A stretch of 64,000 bases of DNA from Chloroflexota bacterium. GTDB lineage: Bacteria; Chloroflexota; Dehalococcoidia; Lucifugimonadales; UBA3495. Each line of letters begins with the position of its first letter. Positions within the stretch are counted from its first letter, which is position 1. Below, piece after piece: positions 38,735 through 46,724 of this stretch. The translations under genes and the position numbers were made by a program. The notes below the pieces were generated by a model. The model ran no database searches and was not told the origin of the DNA. It worked only from the letters and a program-made list of their open reading frames with translations. The stretch lies in contig JAPPGG010000072.1 in the NCBI GenBank assembly GCA_028875055.1, positions 115,032 through 179,031 of the forward strand. The letters are read 5' to 3'.

Positions 38735-39490
38735 CTACCCCCACGGTTCGTTAATCAAGACCAGCTCTGCCATTAGCGCATGCTCACACGCCATCTTCTT
38801 CCCCGACTGGCGGGCGTGGGCAGTCAGGAAATCAAAGGTCCTGGCGCCGGCCGGGCCCAGGTTTTCCAGGTATGCCCGGTGCTGACGGAGGGAGTCCATG
38901 CCCCTCTCCCAGTAGCCCGTAACGTCTATTCCATGCCCTGCCGTGGTCTCATCCACCCCTAGCACTACCACAAAGCGGACATCATTCCAGGGTGCCCATC
39001 CTTCCGCCACCAATTCAGGAAAAATCCAGCGGTTGCCCGCGTCCCGGGCGGCATCCAGTACCGCCAGCCCCACGCTGCGGTGGTCGGCCATGTTCAGGTG
39101 CCCCGAGGAGAACTGCAAGTGGTAGCTCAGGGTTACCAGGATATCCGGTCGGTATTGCCGAATGGCCCGGCTCAGGTCTTTCCGCAAGGGCAGGCCATAC
39201 TCGATGGTCCCGTCCCTGTAGTTCAGGAATGAAACCTCGCTTACCGCCACAACCGCGGCGGCGTTTACTTCCTCCGTGGCGCGCAGGGGGCCCACCTCCG
39301 AGGGCTCCATGCTGTCAATTCCTGCCTCGCCGCTGGAAACCATCACATAAGCCACCTCCTTGCCCTGCGATGTCCACTTGGCTACGGCGCTGGCGCCGCC
39401 GTACTCGAGATCGTCCGGGTGGGCAACTATGGCCAGCGCCCGCGTCCAGTCTTCCGGAACATGGGGTAAGGCATCTTCCCTGGCATTCAC
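38735..39490 (-). CDS. PIG-L/LmbE family deacetylase
   Basis: The 251-residue protein has the zinc motif AHPDDLEYGG (near residue 22) of PIG-L/LmbE enzymes and the later histidine segment around SSGHLNMADHRSVG. Members deacetylate N-acetylglucosamine-containing lipids, mycothiol or bacillithiol precursors, or antibiotics. The substrate here is unknown; bacillithiol or mycothiol partner genes are absent. It lies 120 bases past the sdh cluster on the same strand, separated by a hairpin. Confidence 0.85.
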   Translation of the reverse strand: MNAREDALPHVPEDWTRALAIVAHPDDLEYGGASAVAKWTSQGKEVAYVMVSSGEAGIDSMEPSEVGPLRATEEVNAAAVVAVSEVSFLNYRDGTIEYGLPLRKDLSRAIRQYRPDILVTLSYHLQFSSGHLNMADHRSVGLAVLDAARDAGNRWIFPELVAEGWAPWNDVRFVVVLGVDETTAGHGIDVTGYWERGMDSLRQHRAYLENLGPAGARTFDFLTAHARQSGKKMACEHALMAELVLINEPWG

Positions 39491-39538
39491 AATTCACTCT
39501 CCCCGGTTGCTCATAAACTGTTGTCAGGTGTCACAACA

Positions 39539-39569
39539 AAAGGACGACGCCAACCGGGCGCCGTCCTTG
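39539..39569 (-). terminator. Terminator of the sdh cluster
   Basis: Minus strand AAGGACGGCGC...GCGTCGTCCTTTTG forms a hairpin (39541-39567) with a T run just after, about 45 bases past the HdrB-like gene stop. Confidence 0.7.
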
Positions 39570-39610
39570 CTTGTCTCAAAGTCCTTTCCTGGACCGTTTT
39601 CCTTCAGCGA

Positions 39611-40495
39611 TTAGATGCGGGCTCCCAGCTTTACGGTAAGGGGCTGGGTGTTCATGATGTGCTTCTGCAACCCCAGGTCCTTGGGGTCAATCCCCATGGC
39701 CAGTCCAATGGCTTGCGGCATGTGAAGTATGGGAAGGTCCACCTTGCGCTTCAACTGGGCCGCCGCCTTGGGCTGGTAACCGTCCAGGTTGAGGTGACAC
39801 AGGGGACAGGGGGTAATCATGGCGTCGGCGCCCAGGTCCTTGGCCTCTGAAGTGTGCTTGCCCACCATGGCCATCGAGTTCTTCTCGTTAATGGTAAGGA
39901 TGGGAAAACCACAGCAGCGGGTCTTTCCCTCAAAGTCAACCACCGTCGCGCCCAGGGTCTCGATGAGCGTTTCCAGGGATGTCTGCCGCTCCGGGTGTTC
40001 CTCTATATCCAGGGCCTCGGTGGGGCGGACAATGTAGCAACCATAGAATGGCGCCATTCGAATGCCGGCCAGCGGGCGGGTAACCAGTTCGGTTACCTTG
40101 TCCAGGCCTATGTCTTCAATCAGAATCCACAGCAGGTGCTTGGGCTCGGCCGTGCCCTTGTATTCAAGCCCTTCATCCGCCAGGTGGTGGTTGATTTCAG
40201 CCAGGTACTCCGGGTCCCTGGTCATCCGCTTGTTGGCCTGGCTCATTACGCCCTGACACGTGCTGCATATGGTCAGAATGGGCAGTCCCATCTGCTCTGC
40301 CTTGGCAAAATTCCGGGCGTTAAGCGTATCTGCGAAAAGCAGGTTCTTTTCCTGCATAACTCCGGCGCCGGTGCAGGTCCACCCTGGTATCTCTTCAAGC
40401 TCGATACCGATGCGTTCGCAAATCAGCTTTGCTGCTGGATAAAGTTCCGGCGCAGCTCCCTGGGAGACGCAGCCGGGAAAGAAGGCGTACTTCAC
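39611..40495 (-). CDS. sdhE: HdrB-like CCG-domain subunit of E-type succinate dehydrogenase
   Basis: The 294-residue protein has two CCG-type domains. The second is intact (FYGCYIVRP, TRCCGFP, PCPLC near residue 230), a set that in HdrB binds a non-cubane 4Fe-4S cluster. In the first, the expected CCG reads C-T-G (GWTCTGAG near residue 43), so one ligand is a Thr. Its position directly after sdhA-sdhB marks an E-type succinate:quinone reductase, where such a protein replaces the heme-b membrane anchors. No sdhC/sdhD-like membrane genes are present. The symbol sdhE refers to this anchor subunit, not the flavinylation factor. Confidence 0.85.
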   Translation of the reverse strand: MKYAFFPGCVSQGAAPELYPAAKLICERIGIELEEIPGWTCTGAGVMQEKNLLFADTLNARNFAKAEQMGLPILTICSTCQGVMSQANKRMTRDPEYLAEINHHLADEGLEYKGTAEPKHLLWILIEDIGLDKVTELVTRPLAGIRMAPFYGCYIVRPTEALDIEEHPERQTSLETLIETLGATVVDFEGKTRCCGFPILTINEKNSMAMVGKHTSEAKDLGADAMITPCPLCHLNLDGYQPKAAAQLKRKVDLPILHMPQAIGLAMGIDPKDLGLQKHIMNTQPLTVKLGARI

Positions 40496-40514
40496 GGTGT
40501 GGTTCCTCCTGGTA

Positions 40515-40540
40515 TGGCGCGCCTGGCATACGGCGCGCCA
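40515..40540. other. Intercistronic hairpin between sdhB and sdhE
   Basis: TGGCGCGCC (40515-40523) and GGCGCGCCA (40532-40540) make a perfect 9-bp stem with an 8-base loop. On the transcribed (minus) strand no T run follows; GAGGAACC, the next gene's ribosome site, does. It may stabilise or process the transcript rather than end it. Confidence 0.5.
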
Positions 40541-40567
40541 GCAAAAAAGTCGTTCCTTAAGGATTTT

Positions 40568-41572
40568 CTAGCCGAAGGGTGAGTTCCTGCCGATCTGGGG
40601 GCCGGCCAGTTCAGGGTCCAGCTTGCGGAACAGGCGGCGCACGTTTTCCACGTTTTCCACGTTCTTGTGGCGGATTGGCGGCATCTTTCCGTGAGTGAGC
40701 GCGCGCCAGCCCACCGGGGCGTAGCTGAGCATGGCTCCTATGTTCGTTACGCCGCCCACCGACTTGATGGGGAGCCGGAGCTCGTCCAGCCGTCCGCTGT
40801 GGCCCACCGACTCGGTAAAGGCATTGGTGTGGCGAGCCCCGTTGTTGTTGGTGAACCCCGCTTCAACCGCCTGCTCTCGCAACGCCATAATGCGGTCCAT
40901 GGGAGCCACGCCCTTGGGGCAGGCCTGTACGCACTCGTTGCAGCGTGTGCAGTCCCACATGCCCGTGGCTTCGCTGAGGTTGCGCAGCCGTTCGCGGGAA
41001 ACTCCCTCCCGATTGCCATCCCTCGGGTCGGCCGTAAAGCGGTAGGCCTTGGCCAGAGCGGCCGGACCCAAAAAGGTGGGGTCAACCTCCAGCACCGTGC
41101 AGTCCGAAACGCACGCGCCGCACATAATGCAGGCAGTAACGCCCGACAGGTGCAGCATGGACTCGTTGGAGGCTATGTATTCGCCTTCGGGCTCTGCCCC
41201 CGCCGGCTGCAGGTAAGGTTCGACGGCGCGGATCTTGTCCCAGAACAGCTCGAAGTCCACCGCCAGGTCCTTGATAACCCGCATCACCCCGGCAGGTTCC
41301 ACGGTGATGGCGTTGTTTTCGTCAACTACCAGCGCCAGCGCCGTCTTGCAGGCCAGGCCTGCGTGGCCGTTGATCCGCATGGCGCAGGAACCACATATGG
41401 CGCTCCGGCACGAGCAGCGAAGCGTGAGTGTCCCGTCCATTTCCTCCCGGATTTTGATCAGCGCGTCCAGCACCGTCGCGTTGTCCGGCACGGAAACGGC
41501 AAACTCCTCCCAATAACTGCCGGGCTGCTCCGCTTCCGGGTCGTAACGTCGTATTTTGATAGTAACGTCCAT
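40568..41572 (-). CDS. sdhB: Succinate dehydrogenase/fumarate reductase iron-sulfur subunit
   Basis: The 334-residue protein carries the plant-type 2Fe-2S motif (CRSAICGSC near residue 54, plus a later Cys) and two further cluster motifs (CIMCGACVSDC near residue 148 and CTRCNECVQACPKG near residue 205). It passes electrons from the flavin subunit to the anchor. The C-terminal region after residue 230 is longer than in E. coli SdhB (about 238 residues) and ends in a proline-glycine tail; its role is unknown. The gene is 3 bases after sdhA. Confidence 0.93.
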   Translation of the reverse strand: MDVTIKIRRYDPEAEQPGSYWEEFAVSVPDNATVLDALIKIREEMDGTLTLRCSCRSAICGSCAMRINGHAGLACKTALALVVDENNAITVEPAGVMRVIKDLAVDFELFWDKIRAVEPYLQPAGAEPEGEYIASNESMLHLSGVTACIMCGACVSDCTVLEVDPTFLGPAALAKAYRFTADPRDGNREGVSRERLRNLSEATGMWDCTRCNECVQACPKGVAPMDRIMALREQAVEAGFTNNNGARHTNAFTESVGHSGRLDELRLPIKSVGGVTNIGAMLSYAPVGWRALTHGKMPPIRHKNVENVENVRRLFRKLDPELAGPQIGRNSPFG

Positions 41573-41575
41573 TGG

Positions 41576-43255
41576 CTAATACTTCCTCTCCTCGGGCTGC
41601 CACTTGGTAATGGTGACGGGCAGATAAGACAGCTCAGGTCCCACCTCGCCCTTCCTGGCAACAATGTGCTTCAGCCAGTTTTCGTCGTCCCGCTCCGGAA
41701 AGTCGGTTCGGGCATTGGCTCCACGGCTCTCCCTGCGCTCCAGGGCGCTGTAGGCGATGGTATCGGCCACGTCCAGCATGTACCCCAGTTCCAGGGCGAA
41801 AATCAGGTCGGTGTTGAAAATCCGGTTCTTGTTCTCCACCGGAACGGTGGCGTAGCGGTCCCGCAAAGCCGAGAAGTCGCGGACAGCCTCGCTGATGCTT
41901 TGCTCGTCCCGGAACACCGCCACGTTGCGCACCATGGACTCGCCCATGGCCTGCCGGATGGCGCCCCACCGGTCGCCGTTATCCGGCCGTTCCAGCATTT
42001 CGCTGATGCGGCGTTCTTCCCTGGCGACCACCTCATCTTCGTTGAAGTCAACAAAGGGCAGGCTTCGGCAGGCTTCGGCGGCGTGGTTTCCGGACCGCTC
42101 ACCGAAAACGATGGTGTCCAGCAGGGAATTGGCCCCCAGGCGGTTGCCGCCGTGCACGCTGACGTTGGCGCATTCTCCGGCCGCGTAAACCCCGGGTATG
42201 CTGGTCTGGCCGTCGATATCGGTCTTGATTCCGCCCATGATGTAGTGCATGCCGGGCCGGATGGGCACCGGCTCCTTGATCATATCCACCCCGGCCAGGT
42301 CAATGCCAATCTCCCGGATCTGGCTAAGCTTCTCCATAATCAACGCTTCGCCCAGGTGGGTGCAGTCCAGGAAGACGCACCCGTTTACCCCGTTGCCGGC
42401 ATTTATTTCCGTCTGCTCGGCGCGGGACACCACGTCGCGGGAAGCCAGCTCCATCATATTGGGAGCGTACTTCTCCATAAAGCGATTGCCGTTCTTGTCC
42501 CTCAGGTACGCGCCCTCGCCCCGGGCCGCCTCCGACAGCAGCACGCCACTCCCGGCCAGCGTGGTGGGATGGTATTGGACCATCTCCATGTCCATCAGGC
42601 CCGCCCCCGCGTTATAGGCCAGGGCCATGCCGTCGCCGGTAACGATCAAAGCGTTGGTCGAAGGTTCAAAAATGCGGCCGCAACCGCCGGTGCAGAAGAT
42701 GATAGTCTTGGCGCGAATGGCATGAAGTTGGCCCGTCCGGATCTCCAGAGCCATTACTCCGCCCACCTGTCCGTCCTCGATAATCAGGGAGGTGACGAAC
42801 CATTCTTCGTAGCTGCGTACCTGGGACTTGATCAACTGCTCGAACATAACGTGGAGTAGCGCCTGTCCCGTAAAGTCGCCAACGAAGAAAGTGCGGGCCC
42901 GCCGCTGGCCTCCGAAGGCCCTGGTGCCCAGCTTTCCCTCGTCGTCCCGGTTGAAGGTGACCCCCATGTGTTCCATATCTATCAGGGCGCTGCCTGCAGA
43001 CCGGCACATTATCTCGATGGCGTCCTGGTCACCCAGGAAATCGCTGCCCTTGATGGTGTCGTAGGCGTGATCCTCCCAGTCGTCGCCCCGGTCCAGCAAC
43101 GCCGCGTTGATTCCGCCCTGGGCCGCGTTGGAATGGCTGCGTACCGGATGAACCTTGCTGATTATGGCAGTGTTGGCGCCGTTTGCGCTGGCGGCGATGG
43201 CAGCTCTCATTCCCGCCAGTCCGGCCCCAATTACCAGGACATCATGCTCAAGCAT
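41576..43255 (-). CDS. sdhA: Succinate dehydrogenase/fumarate reductase flavoprotein subunit
   Basis: The 559-residue protein has the FAD-binding GAGLAGMRAAIAA near residue 11, the segment RSHSNAAQGG (near residue 43) at the usual covalent-flavin histidine, and HPTTLAGSGVLLSEAARGEGA with active-site residues. It oxidises succinate to fumarate. The residue after the flavin His is Ser rather than the common Thr. The ATG at 43255 is preceded by GGTAGGAAT. It is the first of three sdh genes (A-B-E), 59 bases after the NUDIX gene on the same strand. Confidence 0.95.
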   Translation of the reverse strand: MLEHDVLVIGAGLAGMRAAIAASANGANTAIISKVHPVRSHSNAAQGGINAALLDRGDDWEDHAYDTIKGSDFLGDQDAIEIMCRSAGSALIDMEHMGVTFNRDDEGKLGTRAFGGQRRARTFFVGDFTGQALLHVMFEQLIKSQVRSYEEWFVTSLIIEDGQVGGVMALEIRTGQLHAIRAKTIIFCTGGCGRIFEPSTNALIVTGDGMALAYNAGAGLMDMEMVQYHPTTLAGSGVLLSEAARGEGAYLRDKNGNRFMEKYAPNMMELASRDVVSRAEQTEINAGNGVNGCVFLDCTHLGEALIMEKLSQIREIGIDLAGVDMIKEPVPIRPGMHYIMGGIKTDIDGQTSIPGVYAAGECANVSVHGGNRLGANSLLDTIVFGERSGNHAAEACRSLPFVDFNEDEVVAREERRISEMLERPDNGDRWGAIRQAMGESMVRNVAVFRDEQSISEAVRDFSALRDRYATVPVENKNRIFNTDLIFALELGYMLDVADTIAYSALERRESRGANARTDFPERDDENWLKHIVARKGEVGPELSYLPVTITKWQPEERKY

Positions 43256-43314
43256 ATTCCTACCGTTTACTCCTAATTGGCGGTGGTCTGCTTGGCCCCC
43301 GCCGGGTGTCTCGC

Positions 43315-43875
43315 CTAATTATCCACAGAACCGGTTGAGCCAACAACCCGCATCGCCTGCAATAACGAGGCAATGCTCTTGGCGTCCTGTATTTCCCCTT
43401 TTTCGATCAGCTCCAGGGTGTCATACAGGGGTACCCGCCGGGTTTCCACCATTTCGTCGTAGTCCTGCTCCAACTCTGACGGTCTCAGCCCCGTGGCCAG
43501 AAAAACGTACATGTACTCGTCGCACCACCCGGGCGCCAGCCAGAAGCCAGCCAGGGGCCGCAGGGATTCGGCGATGTGGGAGACCTCTTCCTGTAGCTCC
43601 CTCATGGCCGCTTCCTCCGGAGATTCACCCTCCTCGATTCCGCCGGCAGGCACCTCCAGCAGGGCCGATTCCGTCGGCTTGCGATACTGGCGGACCAGCA
43701 GGACGTTTCCCTCGCTGTCAATGGGCACCATGCACACGGAATCTGAATGCTCCACAACCTCCCGCACGGTTAAGCGACCGTTGGGCATTCGTACCTGGTC
43801 CTTGCGCAGCCGCAGGATCGTGCCCTCATAGTGGGTGGCGCTTTCGATAGTGGTTTCAGTCAGGTCCCGTTCCAT
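43315..43875 (-). CDS. NUDIX hydrolase, ADP-ribose pyrophosphatase-like
   Basis: The 186-residue protein has the NUDIX box GGIEEGESPEEAAMRELQEEVS near residue 77, with the final conserved Gly replaced by Ser. The upstream VVEHSDSVCMVP and the late acidic region fit ADP-ribose/sugar-nucleotide pyrophosphatases. It would hydrolyse ADP-ribose or related dinucleotides. It lies between nadK and sdhA; the pairing with nadK fits a role in NAD turnover, but this is inference. Confidence 0.87.
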   Translation of the reverse strand: MERDLTETTIESATHYEGTILRLRKDQVRMPNGRLTVREVVEHSDSVCMVPIDSEGNVLLVRQYRKPTESALLEVPAGGIEEGESPEEAAMRELQEEVSHIAESLRPLAGFWLAPGWCDEYMYVFLATGLRPSELEQDYDEMVETRRVPLYDTLELIEKGEIQDAKSIASLLQAMRVVGSTGSVDN

Positions 43876-44044
43876 GGGGTACTTCCGTTTCGCTTAAGTT
43901 GTTTCTCTTGAAAACTGTCTCTAAACCCGTGGGTCTCGCATCGGCGGGTTTCCCTGGCACCGCTTCTGGCCCCGTAAGGGCGCAGGGAATTTTTGAGACT
44001 TCCTATTTGACACGGCCCGCGGGCCCGCCCCGGTCTTTGGCCGC

Positions 44045-44908
44045 CTATTGTCCTCGTATGCTGAATCCCAGTCGCCTGGTCAAAGTAGCGTAGAAGTGGT
44101 TGCTGGGCTGCGCTCTCAGGAACCGCGCCTTCAAGGGGCTCTGCTCCACCTCGACCCGGTCTCCCGGTTGCAGCTGTCGCTCCATGTACCCATCTACGCT
44201 GAGAACGGCTTCCTGTGCGCCCTCCAGGTGCAGGCCCACCTTGGCCTTTGACCGCAGCACCAGCGAAGCCGACATGCCCACGTGGGCCGCCACCGGCTTC
44301 AGGATAAGGTCTTCCGACAGCGGGTCAAGTATGGGACCTCCGACTGCCAGGCTGTATCCCGTGCTGCCCGTGGCCGTTGCCAGAATGATTCCATCGGCCC
44401 TGAGCGAGGCGACTTCCGCCCCGTCCACGGTGGTCCGGATAGTCACCACCCGGGACACCGAACCCCGGGTAACCACCACGTCGTTCAACGCGTGGAACGG
44501 GCCCTCCACCTTGGGCTGCGCCGAGTTGCCGGACCGCACGATTCTCGCGCTGATCATATTGTGCTCGTCCACCCGGGCGTGGCCATTGTAATAGGACGGG
44601 AGTTTCTCCAGGGCATCGTGGACCTGGAGCTCGGTCATGAAACCCAGCCGCCCCATGTTGATGCCAACCATGGGAACATTAAGAGGAGCGGTAACCTGGA
44701 CCGCTCGCAGCATGGTTCCGTCGCCTCCCGCAGTTACTACCAGGTCAGTCGAAGTTACCTGTTCTCGCAGTTCCTCCGGGTTCTCCGCCGGTGAAATCCA
44801 GCTGCTCTGCTCCAGGGAAAGTTCGTTGACTATAGCTGTGCTCAAGTCCAGCGCCTCTGGAATCCGGGCGTTGTAAATGATGCCGACGGTTCTTATCTCG
44901 TTGGGCAA
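44045..44908 (-). CDS. nadK: NAD kinase
   Basis: The 287-residue protein has the nucleotide-binding GGDGTMLRAV (about residue 61 from the chosen start), NDVVVTRG and TGSTGYSLAVGGPI, all characteristic of NAD kinases, which make NADP from NAD. The start is placed at a TTG (44908) with AAGGG nine bases upstream. A 60-base longer in-frame extension to an ATG at 44968 is unlikely because a near-consensus promoter's -10 (44959-44964) lies inside it, so that codon would not be transcribed. Confidence 0.93.
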   Translation of the reverse strand: MPNEIRTVGIIYNARIPEALDLSTAIVNELSLEQSSWISPAENPEELREQVTSTDLVVTAGGDGTMLRAVQVTAPLNVPMVGINMGRLGFMTELQVHDALEKLPSYYNGHARVDEHNMISARIVRSGNSAQPKVEGPFHALNDVVVTRGSVSRVVTIRTTVDGAEVASLRADGIILATATGSTGYSLAVGGPILDPLSEDLILKPVAAHVGMSASLVLRSKAKVGLHLEGAQEAVLSVDGYMERQLQPGDRVEVEQSPLKARFLRAQPSNHFYATLTRRLGFSIRGQ

Positions 44909-44958
44909 GTTAATCGACCCTTGAGGGATGCAAACGTATTGCTGGGCCAGGATATGGC

Positions 44959-44987
44959 AGTCTAGCATTGCACAAATTTAGTGTCAA
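44959..44987 (-). promoter_or_regulatory. Promoter of the nadK gene
   Basis: Minus strand: TTGACA (44982-44987), 17-base spacer, TAGACT (44959-44964). It supports the downstream TTG start and separates nadK transcription from the nuo operon. Confidence 0.8.
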
Positions 44988-45128
44988 TTGACGCCGAAAA
45001 TCGTCAAAAATGTTACGACTTCCTTGTCCGTCATCGGGCCGTCCCCGCCACTGCATTCAGTCCTCCGCGCCCTTCCTCAACATTGGCGCTCTTTCCTTAC
45101 TGCCTCGTTCTCCTGGCGCCCCTGGCAG

Positions 45129-46709
45129 CTACTGGGGGATAATTCCCGGCAGGGCCGTTACCGCGGCTTCGGCAACTTGCACAACGGGGCCGAAGACCAC
45201 TCCCAGCAGCACCGTGCAGATCGCCGTCAAGGCCAGCGCCACCATTGTCGGCCAGGAAGCCATGGAGCGGTTCGACTCCGCGTCCACCGCCGCTGTTCCC
45301 AGCGCTGAAGCCGCCACGGACTCAGACTCGGGAGCCATGAACATCACCCTGATAATCCTGACGTAATAGTAGGCGGATATGACGCTGTTTACCGCCCCAA
45401 TCAGCGCCAGCCACGCCAGTTCGCTCTTTACGGCGGCCAGGAAGAGGTAAATCTTTCCCACGAAAATTCCCGTCGGCGGCACGCCGATCAGGGCTACCAG
45501 CGCCAGCGCCAGGGTTGCCGCCAGGAAGGGAAAGCGCCGGAATACTCCCCCGTATTCCTCGATCAGATCGCTCCCGATGCGCGAATGGATCGCCAGGATA
45601 GCAAAGAAGGCGGTCAGATTGGCCGCCACGTAGGCCACCAGGTAGAACAGCACGCTGCTGGGACCGAAGGTTGCGAAGTTGCCGCCGTCAGCGGAGCCCG
45701 TCCCCTGGGTGACCGCGGCGACTCCCACCAGAATGTAGCCGGCGTGGGCAATGGTGCTGTATCCCAGCAGGCGCCTGATGTTGGACTGGGCAATGGCCAC
45801 CAGGTTCCCCACGGTCATTGAAATTGCGGCCAGGATCGCCAATAGCATTCCCCAGTCGGTATCAAACAGCAGGAAGCCGCTGTACAGGAACCGGAGCAGC
45901 AGTGCGAATGCCACCGCCTTGCTGGCCACCGAAAGGAAGGCAACCATCGGAATGGGGGCGCCCTCATAAACGTCGGGGACCCACATCTGGGAAGGAATGG
46001 CCGACAGCTTGAATGCAATGCCCACCGTGAGCACGGCGATTGCCGCCAGTACCGCGTAGCTGCCAAAGGACACGTCGTCGCGCAGCGGCCCGCCCAGGGC
46101 CAGCGCGATGCCGTCCAGGGTAGTGCTGCCGCTGAAACCGTAAAGCAGCGCCATTCCGTAGAGCGTCAGCGCCGAGCTGATGGCTCCGATTATGAGGAAC
46201 TTCATTCCCGCTTCGCTGGACCTGGAGTTGGGCATAAATGCGGCGATTGCCACCAGGGGCAGGGTCGTCAGTTCCAGGGCCACGTAAATCGCCACCAGCT
46301 CCGTGGCGGAGGCCAACAGCATCATTCCGCTGGCCGACAGCAGCATCAGGCCAAAGAACTCTCCCCTCAAACGGGGCAGGCTCTTCACATAATCGGCGGA
46401 CGCCAGGAAGACCAGGGCAAGCGAGACCACCACCAGGAGGTTAAAGAACAGCCCAAACCGGTCCACCGACAGGCTACCGTGGAGTATCCCCGCTTCAGCG
46501 ACCAGGTTCTGGTCGCCGCTGCCCATCAGTCCGCCAGAAATTTGGGCCAGCTGGGCCAACGTGAAGGCCAGGGGCAGAGCCAGCCCGACCAGGGCCAGCC
46601 AGGTGAGCAATCCTTTTCTGGAAAACACGAGGTCTGCCAGTATGATCAGGAGCCCCAGGGCGGCCATACTCAGCTGTGGCGAAATCAGAAAGATATCGTG
46701 CGGTGACAT
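45129..46709 (-). CDS. nuoN: NADH-quinone oxidoreductase subunit N
   Basis: The 526-residue, highly hydrophobic protein is one of three antiporter-like proton pump subunits of complex I. It has about 14 transmembrane segments, with conserved lysine-rich spots at membrane helices (for example the K in GIAFKLSAIPSQMW). The last gene of the nuo operon; no clear terminator lies in the 160 bases before nadK. Confidence 0.92.
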   Translation of the reverse strand: MSPHDIFLISPQLSMAALGLLIILADLVFSRKGLLTWLALVGLALPLAFTLAQLAQISGGLMGSGDQNLVAEAGILHGSLSVDRFGLFFNLLVVVSLALVFLASADYVKSLPRLRGEFFGLMLLSASGMMLLASATELVAIYVALELTTLPLVAIAAFMPNSRSSEAGMKFLIIGAISSALTLYGMALLYGFSGSTTLDGIALALGGPLRDDVSFGSYAVLAAIAVLTVGIAFKLSAIPSQMWVPDVYEGAPIPMVAFLSVASKAVAFALLLRFLYSGFLLFDTDWGMLLAILAAISMTVGNLVAIAQSNIRRLLGYSTIAHAGYILVGVAAVTQGTGSADGGNFATFGPSSVLFYLVAYVAANLTAFFAILAIHSRIGSDLIEEYGGVFRRFPFLAATLALALVALIGVPPTGIFVGKIYLFLAAVKSELAWLALIGAVNSVISAYYYVRIIRVMFMAPESESVAASALGTAAVDAESNRSMASWPTMVALALTAICTVLLGVVFGPVVQVAEAAVTALPGIIPQ

Positions 46710-46724
46710 ATCGGTCCCTGCCCG

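Noticed and set aside
40667-42859. 730-residue plus-strand frame opposite sdhB/sdhA
   Set aside because: Shadow of the sdh genes; composition is that of an antisense frame.
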